Shown: positions 23,783-32,868 of the stretch, in pieces
How the letters are laid out: each line of letters begins with the position of its first letter
Numbering within the stretch: position 1 is the first letter of the stretch
Source: DATAJX01 sp036261915
GTDB lineage: Bacteria > Pseudomonadota > Alphaproteobacteria > UBA2136 > UBA6156
Assembly: GCA_036261915.1 (NCBI GenBank)
Contig: DATAJX010000006.1
Coordinates: 124,001 to 188,000 of the forward strand
Reading direction: 5' to 3'
DNA length: 64,000 nucleotides
Notes under the pieces: generated by a model
The model's input: only the letters and a program-made list of their open reading frames with translations
The model's database searches: none
What the model was told of the DNA's origin: nothing
Program-made: the position numbers and the translations under genes

Positions 23783-24859
23783 CTATACGTTGAACCTGAA
23801 GTGGAAAACGTCGCCGTCGTGCACGGTGTAATCCTTGCCTTCCAGCCGCAGCTTGCCGTTGGCCTTGGCGCCTTCTTCGCTGCCCGCGGCCACGTAGTCG
23901 GCATAGGCGATGGTCTCGGCGCGAATAAAGCCCTTTTCAAAATCGGTATGGATGGCCCCGGCGGCCTGCGGCGCCTTGGCGCCCTTGCGCACGGTCCAGG
24001 CGCGCACTTCCTGCACCCCGGCGGTAAAGAAGGTGAGCAGGCCCAGCAGCGCGTACCCGGCACGGATGAGTTTGTTCAGCGCCGGTTCTTCCAGCCCCAG
24101 CTCGGCCAGAAAGCCCGCGCGGTCGGCTTCGGGCAGTTGCACGATCTGGCTTTCGATCTCGGCCGAAATGATCACGCACCCGGCGCCGTTGGCCTTGGCA
24201 TGGTCTTCCACCTGCTTCGAAAAAGCGTTGCCGGTGGCGGCGTCGGCCTCGCCCACGTTGGCCACGTACAGGGTGGGCTTGCTGGTCAGCAGCGGCAGCG
24301 CGCGCACGTCCAGCCCGGTGCTCCGTGCTGTTTTGCCCGCCGCCAGCGCATCGTACACCGGCTTTAAAATCTCATATTCGGCAATGGCGGCCTTGTCGCC
24401 CACCTTGGCTTTTTTCTCCAGCGCCGGAACCTTCTTTTCCAGGCTCGCCAGGTCGGCCAGCATCAGTTCGGTTTCGATGGTGGCGATGTCGCGCAGCGGG
24501 TCCACATTGCCGTCGACGTGCGTCACCTCGCCTTCAAAGCAGCGCACCACGTGCAAAATAGCCTCGGTTTCGCGGATGTTGGCCAAAAACTGGTTGCCCA
24601 ACCCTTCGCCCTTGTGGGCACCGGCCACCAGCCCGGCAATGTCCACAAACTCCAAACTGGTCGGCAGGGTTTTTTGCGGCTTCACCAGTTCGGCCAGTTT
24701 ATCCAGCCGCGGGTCGGGCACGGCCACGCGGCCCACGTTGGGCTCGATGGTGCAAAACGGAAAATTGGCCGCCTGCGCCGCCGCCGTCTGCGTCAGCGCG
24801 TTGAATAAGGTGCTTTTGCCCACGTTGGGCAGCCCGACGATACCGCATGAAAATCCCAT
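23783..24859 (-). CDS. ychF: ribosome-associated Obg-like ATPase YchF
   Basis: 358 residues. G1 is GLPNVGKSTLFNALT at residues 8-22, G3 DIAGLVAGAHKGEGLGNQFL, and the C-terminal TGS-like domain includes FFTAGVQEVRAWTV and HTDFEKGFIRAE. YchF/OLA1 prefers ATP to GTP and modulates translation and stress. AAGG Shine-Dalgarno. Confidence 0.97.
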   Translation of the reverse strand: MGFSCGIVGLPNVGKSTLFNALTQTAAAQAANFPFCTIEPNVGRVAVPDPRLDKLAELVKPQKTLPTSLEFVDIAGLVAGAHKGEGLGNQFLANIRETEAILHVVRCFEGEVTHVDGNVDPLRDIATIETELMLADLASLEKKVPALEKKAKVGDKAAIAEYEILKPVYDALAAGKTARSTGLDVRALPLLTSKPTLYVANVGEADAATGNAFSKQVEDHAKANGAGCVIISAEIESQIVQLPEADRAGFLAELGLEEPALNKLIRAGYALLGLLTFFTAGVQEVRAWTVRKGAKAPQAAGAIHTDFEKGFIRAETIAYADYVAAGSEEGAKANGKLRLEGKDYTVHDGDVFHFRFNV

Positions 24860-24955
24860 ACCCTGCCTTTAACCCGGCCATGCCCGCCGTGACAAGGGCT
24901 TAGCGGCCTTATATAATGGCGCCACCCATCATTCCTTTCACCGCCGGAGGGCGAC

Positions 24956-25198
24956 ATGCTGACTTTAACAAGCTTGATCAAAGCGACGCGCTTTCTCAGC
25001 TCGTATGGAGATAACGGCTATCACACCATTGCCGGCCCGCCACCGCCCCAAGAGCGCAACTACCGGCCCACCAAGCCGCTAAAACTCGGCGCCGACATCC
25101 GCAAATGGGATGACGAAAAGAAAATGTTCGTCTGGAAGAAGGCCACCAAAAAAGACGTGGCCAAACGCAACGCCGAACTGAAAAAACCGCCCGGGTAA
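24956..25198 (+). CDS. 80-residue hypothetical protein
   Basis: A small, basic, soluble protein with a proline run (AGPPPPQERNYRP) and a lysine-rich C-terminus (KKATKKDVAKRNAELKKPPG). No family recognised. GGAGG lies seven bases before the ATG, and TATAAT with a GTGACA 17 bases earlier forms a good promoter upstream (24889-24917). Divergent from ychF, convergent with pth across a shared terminator. Confidence 0.7.
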   Translation: MLTLTSLIKATRFLSSYGDNGYHTIAGPPPPQERNYRPTKPLKLGADIRKWDDEKKMFVWKKATKKDVAKRNAELKKPPG

Positions 25199-25210
25199 CG
25201 GGCGGTTTTA
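25183..25210. terminator. bidirectional terminator
   Basis: CCGCCCG/CGGGCGG stem flanked by A and T runs, overlapping the end of the 80-residue gene and ending at the pth stop. Confidence 0.8.
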
Positions 25211-25762
25211 CTGTTTGTAGGTGGCCAGGAAATCCGAGGGATTGTTCAGGATGGTGCTAAATTTATCGGCCAGCAGCGTACATACATCAGCTACGCGCGG
25301 GGCTTCGTCCTTGCCAAAATTCTGCAGCACAAAGTCGGCCACGTCGCCGTGCACCGGGCGACCCACGCCAATGCGCAGGCGGCGGTAATCGGGCGTGCCG
25401 AAGCTTTGGGTGATGCTCTTCAGGCCGTTGTGCCCGGCGTCGCCACCGCCGATCTTGTGCTTCAGGGCCAAAAAGCCGAGGTCGATATCGTCGTGTACCA
25501 CCAGCACATGGGCGGGCGGGGTTTTGTAAAACAGCGCGGCGGGCTGCACGCTCTCGCCGCTGATGTTCATGTAGGTGTGGGGCTTCAGCAGCACGGCTTT
25601 TTGGCCGTCAATGTCGCCGGTGGCGTATTCGCCCTTGAACTTTTTGGTCCAGCCGCCAAAACCGTATTTGTCGGCAATGGCATCAAGCACCATCCAGCCC
25701 ACGTTGTGGCGGGTTTTGGCGTAAAGCTTTCCGGGGTTACCAAGGCCTACAATCAAATGCAT
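25208..25762 (-). CDS. pth: peptidyl-tRNA hydrolase
   Basis: 184 residues; releases peptides from prematurely dropped peptidyl-tRNA. Motifs: VGLGNPGKLYAKTRHNVGW (catalytic His in RHNVGW), KPHTYMNISG, VVHDDIDL (catalytic Asp) and GGDAGHNGLKSI. Preceded upstream by rplY, the classic rplY-pth order. Confidence 0.97.
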   Translation of the reverse strand: MHLIVGLGNPGKLYAKTRHNVGWMVLDAIADKYGFGGWTKKFKGEYATGDIDGQKAVLLKPHTYMNISGESVQPAALFYKTPPAHVLVVHDDIDLGFLALKHKIGGGDAGHNGLKSITQSFGTPDYRRLRIGVGRPVHGDVADFVLQNFGKDEAPRVADVCTLLADKFSTILNNPSDFLATYKQ

Positions 25763-25779
25763 GGCGCCACTTTAACAAA

Positions 25780-25806
25780 AAATCCCGCCATTGGCGGGAT
25801 TTTTTG
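25780..25806 (-). terminator. rplY terminator
   Basis: AATCCCGCC-ATT-GGCGGGATT with T residues on both sides; on the minus strand it follows rplY by about 15 bases and precedes pth. Confidence 0.85.
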
Positions 25807-25819
25807 AAGGCAGTAACGA

Positions 25820-26554
25820 TTAACGCTTATCAGTCTTTTCGTCGCTGTTCTTTTTGGCCGGCTTGGCGTCGGCGGCAGGTGCGGCGGCGGCACCGGCCGG
25901 GGCGACGCTACCATCGGCGGGCGCGGCGGCGGCGGCAGCGGCGGCGTCGGCGGCTTCGTCGTCGGCGGTGTTGCTGGTGCGGGTGCTGATGATGCTCACG
26001 ATTGTCAGGTCGCGGTCGGTCACGGCGCTACGCACGCCTTCGGGCAGCTTGATGCTCGAGAGGTGGACGGTATCGCCGATTTCGAGGCCGGCCACGCTGA
26101 CTTCGATCTGCTCAGGGATGCTGTCGGCACGGCAAACGACTTCCAGCTGGGCTTCGATCAGCTGCAACACGCCGCCTTCCTTCAGGCCGGGGCTTTCGGT
26201 TTCGCCGACAATATTCACGGTCACGTTCACGTTCACCTGGCGGGCGGCGTCGTAGCTCATAAAGTCGATGTGCACGGGCTTGTCGGTCACCGGGTGGCGC
26301 TGGATCTCGCGGGCCAGAACCTTGACCACCTTGTCGGCGATCTTCAGTTCCTGCGCGTGGGTGAAGAAGTGGCCCACTTGCAGGGCGCGGTTCAGGTCTT
26401 TCACCAGCAGGCCCAGGGTCACGTTCTCGTTTTGCTTGCCGGGGGTGTAAATAACGGCGGGTACATAGCCCTGGCGGCGCATTTCACGGGCGGCGCCTTT
26501 GCCGTTGCGGCTCTTTTCGATGGTTTGAATGGGGTGGACGACATGTTTCGCCAT
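25820..26554 (-). CDS. rplY: 50S ribosomal protein L25 (CTC type)
   Basis: 244 residues. The L25 beta-barrel domain (GKGAAREMRRQGYVPAVIY, HFFTHAQELKI, VTDKPVHIDFMSY) binds 5S rRNA; the CTC-type C-terminal domain follows (about 100-190). The last 50 residues are a low-complexity Ala/Pro/Lys tail. The start at MAKHVVHP has AAGGA six to ten bases upstream; longer frames starting at 26581 or 26647 lack one. Confidence 0.95.
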   Translation of the reverse strand: MAKHVVHPIQTIEKSRNGKGAAREMRRQGYVPAVIYTPGKQNENVTLGLLVKDLNRALQVGHFFTHAQELKIADKVVKVLAREIQRHPVTDKPVHIDFMSYDAARQVNVNVTVNIVGETESPGLKEGGVLQLIEAQLEVVCRADSIPEQIEVSVAGLEIGDTVHLSSIKLPEGVRSAVTDRDLTIVSIISTRTSNTADDEAADAAAAAAAAPADGSVAPAGAAAAPAADAKPAKKNSDEKTDKR

Positions 26555-26726
26555 GGCGGTATTCCTTGCGTTTTGGTTCATTTCCGGCCGTGAAGGACGA
26601 TCATCTGCCTGCACACCCGTTGCCCTGAATCCCCTAAGGAATATCAAGCGGTTGGGCGGCTTTTATGCAGAAATCCCTGCCCTGTCAAGCGCCTAAAATG
26701 CCGCAACCCGCTGGCAGGTGATGATT

Positions 26727-26825
26727 TTTCATTTTATCCGACGACCGAGCATCGCAGCGTACAGTTCAGTACGTGAAAAGCGCAGGGCCAGGAAAAATGG
26801 AAAAGCGGCCCGGCCAGATAGGGTT
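26727..26825 (-). repeat. large hairpin repeat, copy 2
   Basis: Outer arms TTTTTCATTTT (from 26725) and AAAAATGGAAAA pair; the centre GCAGCGTACAGTTCAGTACG matches copy 1 at 10570-10672 almost base for base, and the trailing GCGGCCCGGCCAGATAGG resembles that of copy 1. As in copy 1 it ends right after the stop codon of a minus-strand gene. Confidence 0.7.
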
Positions 26826-27245
26826 TTAACGTACCATTCTGTCAAGCAGCGGCCGCAGGCGGGTAATAAATTCGCCGGCTTCGATCGGGCTGTAAGCCTT
26901 GGCCGGGTGCTGGCCCCACACCGGCTTGGGCCAGGCGGCATCGCCCTCAAAGCGGGCGATAATGTGAATATGAAGCTGCGGCACCATGTTGCCCAGCGCC
27001 GCCACGTTCAGCTTTTGCGCGCGGGTGGCTTCCTTCAAAACGGCTTGTACGCCGGTCATTTCGGCCCACAGCTGCTGCTGTTCGCGCGGGGTGAGGTCAA
27101 TGAACTCGCGGGCATCGCGCACCTGCGGCACCAATATCAACCAGGGGTATTGGCGGTCGTTCATCAGCAAAACCTTGCAAAGCGGCAGGTCGAGCAGCGG
27201 CAGGGTGTCGGCCGCCAGCTGGGGGTGCAAAGTGAATGTAGCCAT
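26826..27245 (-). CDS. HIT-domain protein
   Basis: 139 residues with the histidine-triad region NVAALGNMVPQLHIHIIAR; as in other alphaproteobacterial members the first His of HxHxH is Gln. The following DAAWPKPVWG is also typical of that subgroup. HIT proteins hydrolyse nucleotide phosphoramidates or dinucleotides; the missing first His leaves the catalytic HxH. Divergent from sufB. Confidence 0.85.
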   Translation of the reverse strand: MATFTLHPQLAADTLPLLDLPLCKVLLMNDRQYPWLILVPQVRDAREFIDLTPREQQQLWAEMTGVQAVLKEATRAQKLNVAALGNMVPQLHIHIIARFEGDAAWPKPVWGQHPAKAYSPIEAGEFITRLRPLLDRMVR

Positions 27246-27321
27246 GGCCCGCAGAATGGCCCGTTTTGGGCGCCGGGTAAAGGCTTGCGAACCCCCCTTA
27301 ATGGTGATAGCCAGACCCATC

Positions 27322-28779
27322 ATGCCCGCTACCCGCGACACATTAAAAACCATCGAAGATCTCGGCGGTTACAAATACGGATTTGCGACCGATGTCGCCT
27401 CCGACGTGGCGCCCGCAGGCCTGTCCGAAGACACCATCCGCTTCATTTCCGCCAAAAAGGAAGAGCCGCAATGGCTGCTCGACTGGCGGCTCAAGGCCTA
27501 CGCCCGCTGGCAAAAAATGGCCGAAAAGCACTGGGCCAAGGTCAGCCATCCGCCGATAGACTATCAGGCCATCAGCTACTACGCCGCGCCCAAAAAGGGT
27601 CCCGACAGCCTCGATGACGTCGACCCCGAGATCCTGAAAACGTATGAAAAACTCGGCATCCCGCTGCGCGAGCGCGAAGTGCTGGCGGGCGTCACCAACA
27701 GCCGCTACGCGGTCGACGCCGTGTTCGACAGCGTCAGCGTGGCCACCACCTTCCGCGAAGAACTGGCCAAGGTGGGCGTCATTTTCTGCAGCATGTCCGA
27801 GGCCGTGAAGAACCACCCCGGGCTGGTGCAAAAGTACCTGGGCAGCGTGGTTCCGGCGGGCGATAACTACTACGCCGCCCTCAACAGCGCGGTGTTCACC
27901 GACGGCTCGTTCGTGTTCATCCCCAGGGGCGTGAAGTGCCCGATGGAGCTTTCCACCTATTTCCGCATCAACGAGCGCAACACCGGCCAGTTCGAGCGCA
28001 CGCTCATCATCGCCGAAGAAGGCGCGCAGGTAAGTTACCTTGAAGGCTGCACCGCCCCGATGCGCGACGAAAACCAGCTGCACGCCGCGGTGGTCGAGCT
28101 GGTGGCGCTCGATAGCGCCGACATCAAATATTCCACTGTGCAAAACTGGTATCCAGGCGACGCAGACGGCAAAGGCGGTATTTACAACTTCGTCACCAAG
28201 CGCGGCGCCTGCCGCGGCAAAAACAGCAAAATCAGCTGGACACAGGTGGAGACCGGCAGCGCCATCACCTGGAAATACCCCAGCTGCATCCTCGAAGGCG
28301 ACGGCAGCACCGGCGAATTTTACAGCGTGGCCCTCACCCGCCACAAACAGCAGGCCGATACCGGCACCAAAATGATCCACATCGGCAAAAACACCAAAAG
28401 CATCATCATCAGCAAGGGCATTTCCGCCGACCACGGCGATAACACCTACCGCGGGCTGGTGAAGATTCTGCCCAAAGCCACCGGCGCGCGTAACTACACG
28501 CAGTGCGACAGCCTGCTCATCGGCGACCAGTGCGGCGCACATACCGTGCCATACATCGAGGTACGCAACGCGCAAAGCACCGCCGAGCACGAGGCCACCA
28601 CCAGCCGCATTTCCGACGAACAGTTGTTCTACTGCCGCCAGCGCGGGCTCACCGCCGAAGACGCCGTGGCCATGATCGTCAACGGTTTCGCAAAAGAAGT
28701 TCTGCAAAAACTCCCGCTCGAATTCGCGGTGGAAGCACAAAAATTGTTAGGTATCAGTTTGGAAGGAAGTGTGGGTTGA
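27322..28779 (+). CDS. sufB: Fe-S cluster assembly scaffold SufB
   Basis: 485 residues. SufB with SufC and SufD builds Fe-S clusters. Recognisable blocks: KYGFATDVASDVAP, FIPRGVKCPMELSTYFRIN, QVSYLEGCTAPMRDENQLHAAVVEL, VTKRGACRGKNSKISWTQVE and HEATTSRISDEQLFYCRQRGL, with the conserved Cys of FYCRQRG. The start at 27322 fits family length; an in-frame ATG at 27301 is possible and neither has a Shine-Dalgarno. sufC begins at the next base (TGAATG). Confidence 0.96.
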   Translation: MPATRDTLKTIEDLGGYKYGFATDVASDVAPAGLSEDTIRFISAKKEEPQWLLDWRLKAYARWQKMAEKHWAKVSHPPIDYQAISYYAAPKKGPDSLDDVDPEILKTYEKLGIPLREREVLAGVTNSRYAVDAVFDSVSVATTFREELAKVGVIFCSMSEAVKNHPGLVQKYLGSVVPAGDNYYAALNSAVFTDGSFVFIPRGVKCPMELSTYFRINERNTGQFERTLIIAEEGAQVSYLEGCTAPMRDENQLHAAVVELVALDSADIKYSTVQNWYPGDADGKGGIYNFVTKRGACRGKNSKISWTQVETGSAITWKYPSCILEGDGSTGEFYSVALTRHKQQADTGTKMIHIGKNTKSIIISKGISADHGDNTYRGLVKILPKATGARNYTQCDSLLIGDQCGAHTVPYIEVRNAQSTAEHEATTSRISDEQLFYCRQRGLTAEDAVAMIVNGFAKEVLQKLPLEFAVEAQKLLGISLEGSVG

Positions 28780-29511
28780 ATGTTGCTTAAAATCGATAAT
28801 TTGCATGTAAAACTCGCCGAAACGGGCAAAAACATATTAAACGGCATCAATCTTGAGGTGAAGCCGGGCGAAGTGCACGCCGTCATGGGCCCCAATGGCG
28901 CCGGTAAAAGCACGCTGGCACAGGTTCTGGCGGGCCGCGAAGGCTACGACGTGACCGAAGGCGATATCATTTTCGATGGCGAAAATATTGCCGAAAAGGA
29001 AGCCGACGAACGCGCCCGTTCGGGTATTTTCCTGGCCTTCCAGTACCCGGTCGAGCTTCCGGGCGTCAATACCGCGCAATTTTTGCGTACCGTGGTGGGC
29101 GCGCAGCGTGGCAAAGCCCCCAACGCGGCCGAGTTCCTCAAGCAGGCCAAGCAGGTGCTCGACAACCTGAACATGCCGCACGATTTCCTGCAGCGCTTCG
29201 TCAACGTCGGTTTTTCCGGCGGCGAAAAAAAGCGACTCGAGATGGTGCAAATGGCGCTGCTGCAACCCAAACTGGCGGTGCTCGATGAAACCGACAGCGG
29301 CCTCGATGTCGATGCCATGAAGCTGGTGGCGGGCACCGTCAACAGCCTGCGCAGCGCCGACCGCAGCTTCCTGATGATCACCCACTACGAGCGCCTGCTC
29401 GAACTCATCAAACCCGATGTCGTGCACGTGCTGTCGGGCGGACGCATCGTCAAATCGGGCGGGCCCGAACTCGCCAAAAAGATCGAGCTGGAAGGCTACA
29501 GCTGGCTCTGA
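28780..29511 (+). CDS. sufC: Fe-S assembly ATPase SufC
   Basis: 243-residue ABC-type ATPase with Walker A GPNGAGKSTL, signature VGFSGGEKKRLEM and Walker B LAVLDETDSGLDVD. It drives conformational change of the SufBCD complex. Abuts sufB and overlaps sufD by one base. Confidence 0.97.
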   Translation: MLLKIDNLHVKLAETGKNILNGINLEVKPGEVHAVMGPNGAGKSTLAQVLAGREGYDVTEGDIIFDGENIAEKEADERARSGIFLAFQYPVELPGVNTAQFLRTVVGAQRGKAPNAAEFLKQAKQVLDNLNMPHDFLQRFVNVGFSGGEKKRLEMVQMALLQPKLAVLDETDSGLDVDAMKLVAGTVNSLRSADRSFLMITHYERLLELIKPDVVHVLSGGRIVKSGGPELAKKIELEGYSWL

Positions 29512-30470
29512 TGCTCAACGCGGCCGACCTCGAAAAATTCCTGCCGCAGGGCGAAACCGCGCTGCATACGCCGCTGCGCGCGGTACGCGACGGCACGTGG
29601 AAAATGGCCGAAGCCCCGCCGCTGCTCAGCACCAGCGTCAAATGCGAAAGCGGCAGCTTTGTGGTGCCCGCCGGTAAAAAAGCCGAACTGAACATCGAGT
29701 GGCCCCTGCCCGGCGGCGGCAAGGTGGCGGCGCGGCAGTTGCACATTGCGGTTGAAGACGGCGCCGAACTTACACTGCTCGAACTGTTCAAGGGCCAAGG
29801 CTGGGCGGCCGATAACATCACCATCACGCTCGGCACCGGCGCCAAACTCACCCACGCGGTGGTGCAGCATGCCGAAGGCATCGTCACCCGCACCGAAAAC
29901 ATCAGCATGGGCGACAACGCCCACTACGGGCGGCTGGCGGTGCAAAGCAGCAGCCGGCTGGCACGGCTCGATGTGGCCCTCACCCTGCAAAGCAACGCCA
30001 CGGTCAGCGCGGCGGGCGTCAACCTGTGCAACGCCAACCAGGTGCTCGACCAGACCATGCTGCTCACCCTCAACGGCCCCGGCAACAGGTGCAGCGTGCA
30101 GCAGCGCAACGTGCTGGCGGCGGGCGCGCACAGCGTGTTCCAGGGCAAATATTACGTGGGCCAAAAGGCCCAGAAAACCGACGGCTACATGCTGGTGAAC
30201 AACTTGTTACTCGGCGATAACGCCCTCGCCTTCGGCAAGCCCGAACTCGAGATTTACGCCGACGACGTCAAGTGCAGCCACGGCGCCAGCACCGGCGGCC
30301 TTAACCCCGAGCAGTTGTTTTACATGAAGGCCCGGGGTATCGGCGAAGCCGCCGCCAAACAGCTGATGGTGGCTGGCTTTGCCGAAGAACTGCTGGCCGA
30401 CTGGCCGGTCGATTTCATTGCCGCCGCGCAGCCGGTGGTGCACACTTGGCTGGAAAGCTTAAGCGCATGA
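29511..30470 (+). CDS. sufD: Fe-S assembly protein SufD
   Basis: 319 residues, shorter than E. coli SufD (423), mainly in the N-terminal helical part. The beta-helix core and the C-terminal GASTGGLNPEQLFYMKARGI block with CSHGAS (Cys and His for cluster assembly) are present. Overlaps sufC by one and sufS by four bases, so the four genes are translationally coupled. Confidence 0.92.
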   Translation: MLNAADLEKFLPQGETALHTPLRAVRDGTWKMAEAPPLLSTSVKCESGSFVVPAGKKAELNIEWPLPGGGKVAARQLHIAVEDGAELTLLELFKGQGWAADNITITLGTGAKLTHAVVQHAEGIVTRTENISMGDNAHYGRLAVQSSSRLARLDVALTLQSNATVSAAGVNLCNANQVLDQTMLLTLNGPGNRCSVQQRNVLAAGAHSVFQGKYYVGQKAQKTDGYMLVNNLLLGDNALAFGKPELEIYADDVKCSHGASTGGLNPEQLFYMKARGIGEAAAKQLMVAGFAEELLADWPVDFIAAAQPVVHTWLESLSA

Positions 30471-31684
30471 ACACCATAAGCCCCTGGAAAGCCGATTTCC
30501 CAGCCCTGGCCCGCGCCGTGCGCGGCCAGCCGCTGGCGTTCCTCGATACCGGCGCCAGCGCGCAAAAACCCCAAGTAGTACTCGATACCATGGCCGAGGT
30601 GCTGGGCGGCGCCTACGCCAATATCCACCGCGGCCTGTACTACAACAGCCAGCTCACCACTGCGGCCTACGAAGACGCCCGCGGCACGGTGGCGCGCTTC
30701 GTGAACGCCGACCCCCACGGCACCATCTTCGTGCGCAATGCCACCGAAGCCATCAACCTCGTCGCCGCCACCTGGGGACGCCAAAATCTCACCGCCAAAA
30801 GCACCGTACTGCTCACCGAGCTCGAGCACCACGCCAACATCGTGCCGTGGCAATTGCTGCAGGAGCAGATCGGCTTCACCATCATCGTCGCGCCGGTGAA
30901 CGACGCAGGCGAAGTCACGCCCGAGGCCATTGATAAATTACTTTCCGAACACGACGTAAGCATTTGCTGTATCACACAAAAAAGCAATGTACTTGGTACG
31001 CGCACACAGCTCTCGCAGATCATCCCGGCGCTGAAAAACGCGGGCGCCATGGTGCTGGTCGACGGTGCGCAGGCGGTGGTGCACGGGCCGGTGAACCTGA
31101 AAACTCTGGGCGCCGATTTTTACGTTTTCAGCGGACACAAACTGTACGGCCCCACCGGCGTGGGCGTGCTGTGCGCGGCACCCGAATTATTGAACAGCCT
31201 GCCCCCCTACATGGGCGGCGGCGACATGATCGAAACCGTCAGCTTCAGCAAAACCACCTACGCCAGATCGCCCGCGCGGTTCGAGGCAGGCACCCCCGCC
31301 ATCGCCGAAGCCATCGGCCTTGCCGCGGCGTGCGATTACCTGAGTGCCATCGGCTGGGAAAAGATCGTGGCGCACGAACACGCGCTGGCCGAACAACTCG
31401 ATAGCGCGCTGGCCGGCATCAAGGGCCTGCAACGCTACGGCAGCGCGGGTCTGGGCAACGGCATCGCCAGTTTTAATTTAACCGGCTGCCAGGCGTCCGA
31501 CGTCGCCACCATCCTCGACCAGCACGGCGTGGCCGTGCGCAGCGGCCACCATTGCGCCATGCCGCTGCACGCCAGGCTGGGCACCGCCGCCAGCGTGCGC
31601 GCCAGTCTCGGACTGTATAACGATAGCACCGACATCGCCCAGTTGGTCGAAGGCCTGCACAAGGCCCAAAAGCTGCTGTCATGA
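30467..31684 (+). CDS. sufS: cysteine desulfurase SufS
   Basis: 405-residue PLP enzyme that takes sulfur from cysteine for Fe-S clusters. PLP Lys is in FSGHKLYGPTGVGVL; the catalytic persulfide Cys is in RSGHHCAMPL; NIHRGLYYNS and HHANIVPWQ are family blocks. No sufE is seen nearby, so the sulfur acceptor lies elsewhere. The ATG overlaps the sufD stop. Confidence 0.96.
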   Translation: MNTISPWKADFPALARAVRGQPLAFLDTGASAQKPQVVLDTMAEVLGGAYANIHRGLYYNSQLTTAAYEDARGTVARFVNADPHGTIFVRNATEAINLVAATWGRQNLTAKSTVLLTELEHHANIVPWQLLQEQIGFTIIVAPVNDAGEVTPEAIDKLLSEHDVSICCITQKSNVLGTRTQLSQIIPALKNAGAMVLVDGAQAVVHGPVNLKTLGADFYVFSGHKLYGPTGVGVLCAAPELLNSLPPYMGGGDMIETVSFSKTTYARSPARFEAGTPAIAEAIGLAAACDYLSAIGWEKIVAHEHALAEQLDSALAGIKGLQRYGSAGLGNGIASFNLTGCQASDVATILDQHGVAVRSGHHCAMPLHARLGTAASVRASLGLYNDSTDIAQLVEGLHKAQKLLS

Positions 31685-32040
31685 AGATCACCATCGCCAC
31701 CCCCGACGAAGGCTTCCTCGAAGCCCCACAGGCCGACGCCCCGCTGCGCGAACGCATCATCCACAACCTGCGGCAGGTGATGGACCCCGAACTGCCGCTG
31801 AATATTTACGACCTCGGACTTATTTATAAACTCGAGATCTCCCCCACCGGCGGCGTGGCGGTCGAGATGACCCTGACCGCCCCCGGCTGCCCGGTGGCGG
31901 GCGAAATGCCCGGCATGGTGCAGGCGGCGGTGATGAAAACCGGGGGAGTCACCGACTGCACGGTGAAACTGGTATGGGAACCCAAGTGGGATAAATCGCT
32001 TTTAAGCGAAGCCGCGCGGCTCGAACTGGGCCTGCTGTAA
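31681..32040 (+). CDS. sufT: SufT / MIP18-family (DUF59) Fe-S maturation protein
   Basis: 119 residues with the DUF59 core RQVMDPELPLNIYDLGLIYKLEI, MTLTAPGCPVAGEMPGMV (conserved Cys) and VKLVWEPKWDKSLLSEAARLELGL. In bacteria SufT helps to mature or deliver clusters. Overlaps the end of sufS by four bases; last gene of the suf operon. Confidence 0.9.
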   Translation: MKITIATPDEGFLEAPQADAPLRERIIHNLRQVMDPELPLNIYDLGLIYKLEISPTGGVAVEMTLTAPGCPVAGEMPGMVQAAVMKTGGVTDCTVKLVWEPKWDKSLLSEAARLELGLL

Positions 32041-32161
32041 AAGCACAGTCCACCACGTCTTTACCTGCCAAAGCGTTTTGCCAACGCTTTTTTTATGCGG
32101 CACCGGTTACGCTGTAACCTGTAAATCTGAACTTCCCGCAACACGGAACGAGGACAAATCT

Positions 32162-32329
32162 ATGAATATTTTCCAGCGTCCTCCACCCCATGGGGAAGAG
32201 GCCGAAGCCCTGAAAGGCATGACCAAAAGCGTGGGCGAACGCCTGAAAAAGGACCTGCCGCCCGAAACCACCCTGCCCGAGCACTTGCAAGCACTGGTGA
32301 ATAAACTGGACGGCCCCACGCCGGACTGA
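32162..32329 (+). CDS. 55-residue hypothetical protein
   Basis: A short acidic protein with GAGGA six to ten bases before the ATG and a bidirectional terminator behind it. The C-terminal half, SVGERLKKDLPPETTLPEHLQALVNKLD, has the shape of NepR (short anti-sigma factors of the general stress response: a helix, then LPexLxxLLxxLD), but NepR genes normally sit beside ecfG/phyR, which are not here. I would treat that as a hint only. Confidence 0.6.
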   Translation: MNIFQRPPPHGEEAEALKGMTKSVGERLKKDLPPETTLPEHLQALVNKLDGPTPD

Positions 32330-32336
32330 GCGATAA

Positions 32337-32362
32337 AAAAGGAGGGCCGTGGCCCTCCTTTT
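32337..32362. terminator. bidirectional terminator
   Basis: AAAAGGAGGGCC-GT-GGCCCTCCTTTT, perfect 12-bp stem with A and T flanks, serving the 55-residue gene and rpsP. Confidence 0.9.
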
Positions 32363-32379
32363 GTTTTACCCGGCCGGTA

Positions 32380-32868
32380 TTAGGCGCTGGGGGCTTCTTC
32401 GGCAGCCGGGGCGGCAGCTTCAGCCGGGGCTTCGGCAACAGCCGGGGCGGCAGCTTCGGCGGCGGGAGCGGCTTCGGCAGCCGGGGCTTCGGCCGGGGCG
32501 GCGCCGGCGTTTTCCTTGGCGGCCTTGGCGGCTTCGCGCTTGGCGGCAAAGTCGGCGGCAAACTGCTGGGCCTTGGCGCGGCGGGCCTTATAGGCGGCAA
32601 AGTCTTCCTTCAGCTTGGCGGGGCCCATGTTGTTCTTCACCAGCAAACGCACCACGGCGTTGCTTACCTGGGCACCCTTGCCCACCCATTCGTTCAGCTT
32701 GGCTTCATCAAGCTGGAAACCAACGGCCTGGCCGGTGGCGTGGGGGTGGAAGTGGCCCAGGCGTTCAATGAACTTGCCGGTGGCGGCGCGGCGGCTGTCG
32801 GCCACCACAATGGTATAAGTGGGCAAATTGATGCGGCCACCACGGTTCAGGCGAATAACTACAGACAT
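32380..32868 (-). CDS. rpsP: 30S ribosomal protein S16
   Basis: 162 residues: the first 80 or so are S16 (SVVIRLNRGGRINLPTYTIVVADSR, FIERLGHFHP); the rest is a long helical, then Ala/Pro/Glu-rich low-complexity tail (repeats of the type AAEAAPAAEA). rpsP usually leads rpsP-rimM-trmD-rplS; here trmD and rplS are 29 kb away and rimM is not seen. ffh lies upstream on the same strand. Confidence 0.95.
   Translation of the reverse strand: MSVVIRLNRGGRINLPTYTIVVADSRRAATGKFIERLGHFHPHATGQAVGFQLDEAKLNEWVGKGAQVSNAVVRLLVKNNMGPAKLKEDFAAYKARRAKAQQFAADFAAKREAAKAAKENAGAAPAEAPAAEAAPAAEAAAPAVAEAPAEAAAPAAEEAPSA

Noticed and set aside
28536..28551. Sigma-54-like match on the minus strand inside sufB
   Set aside because: TGGCACGGTATGTGCG fits the consensus but points into sufB with no minus-strand gene behind it; probably chance.
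32162..32329. NepR anti-sigma factor
   Set aside because: Only a loose C-terminal pattern; no phyR, ecfG or sensor kinase beside it. Kept as hypothetical.
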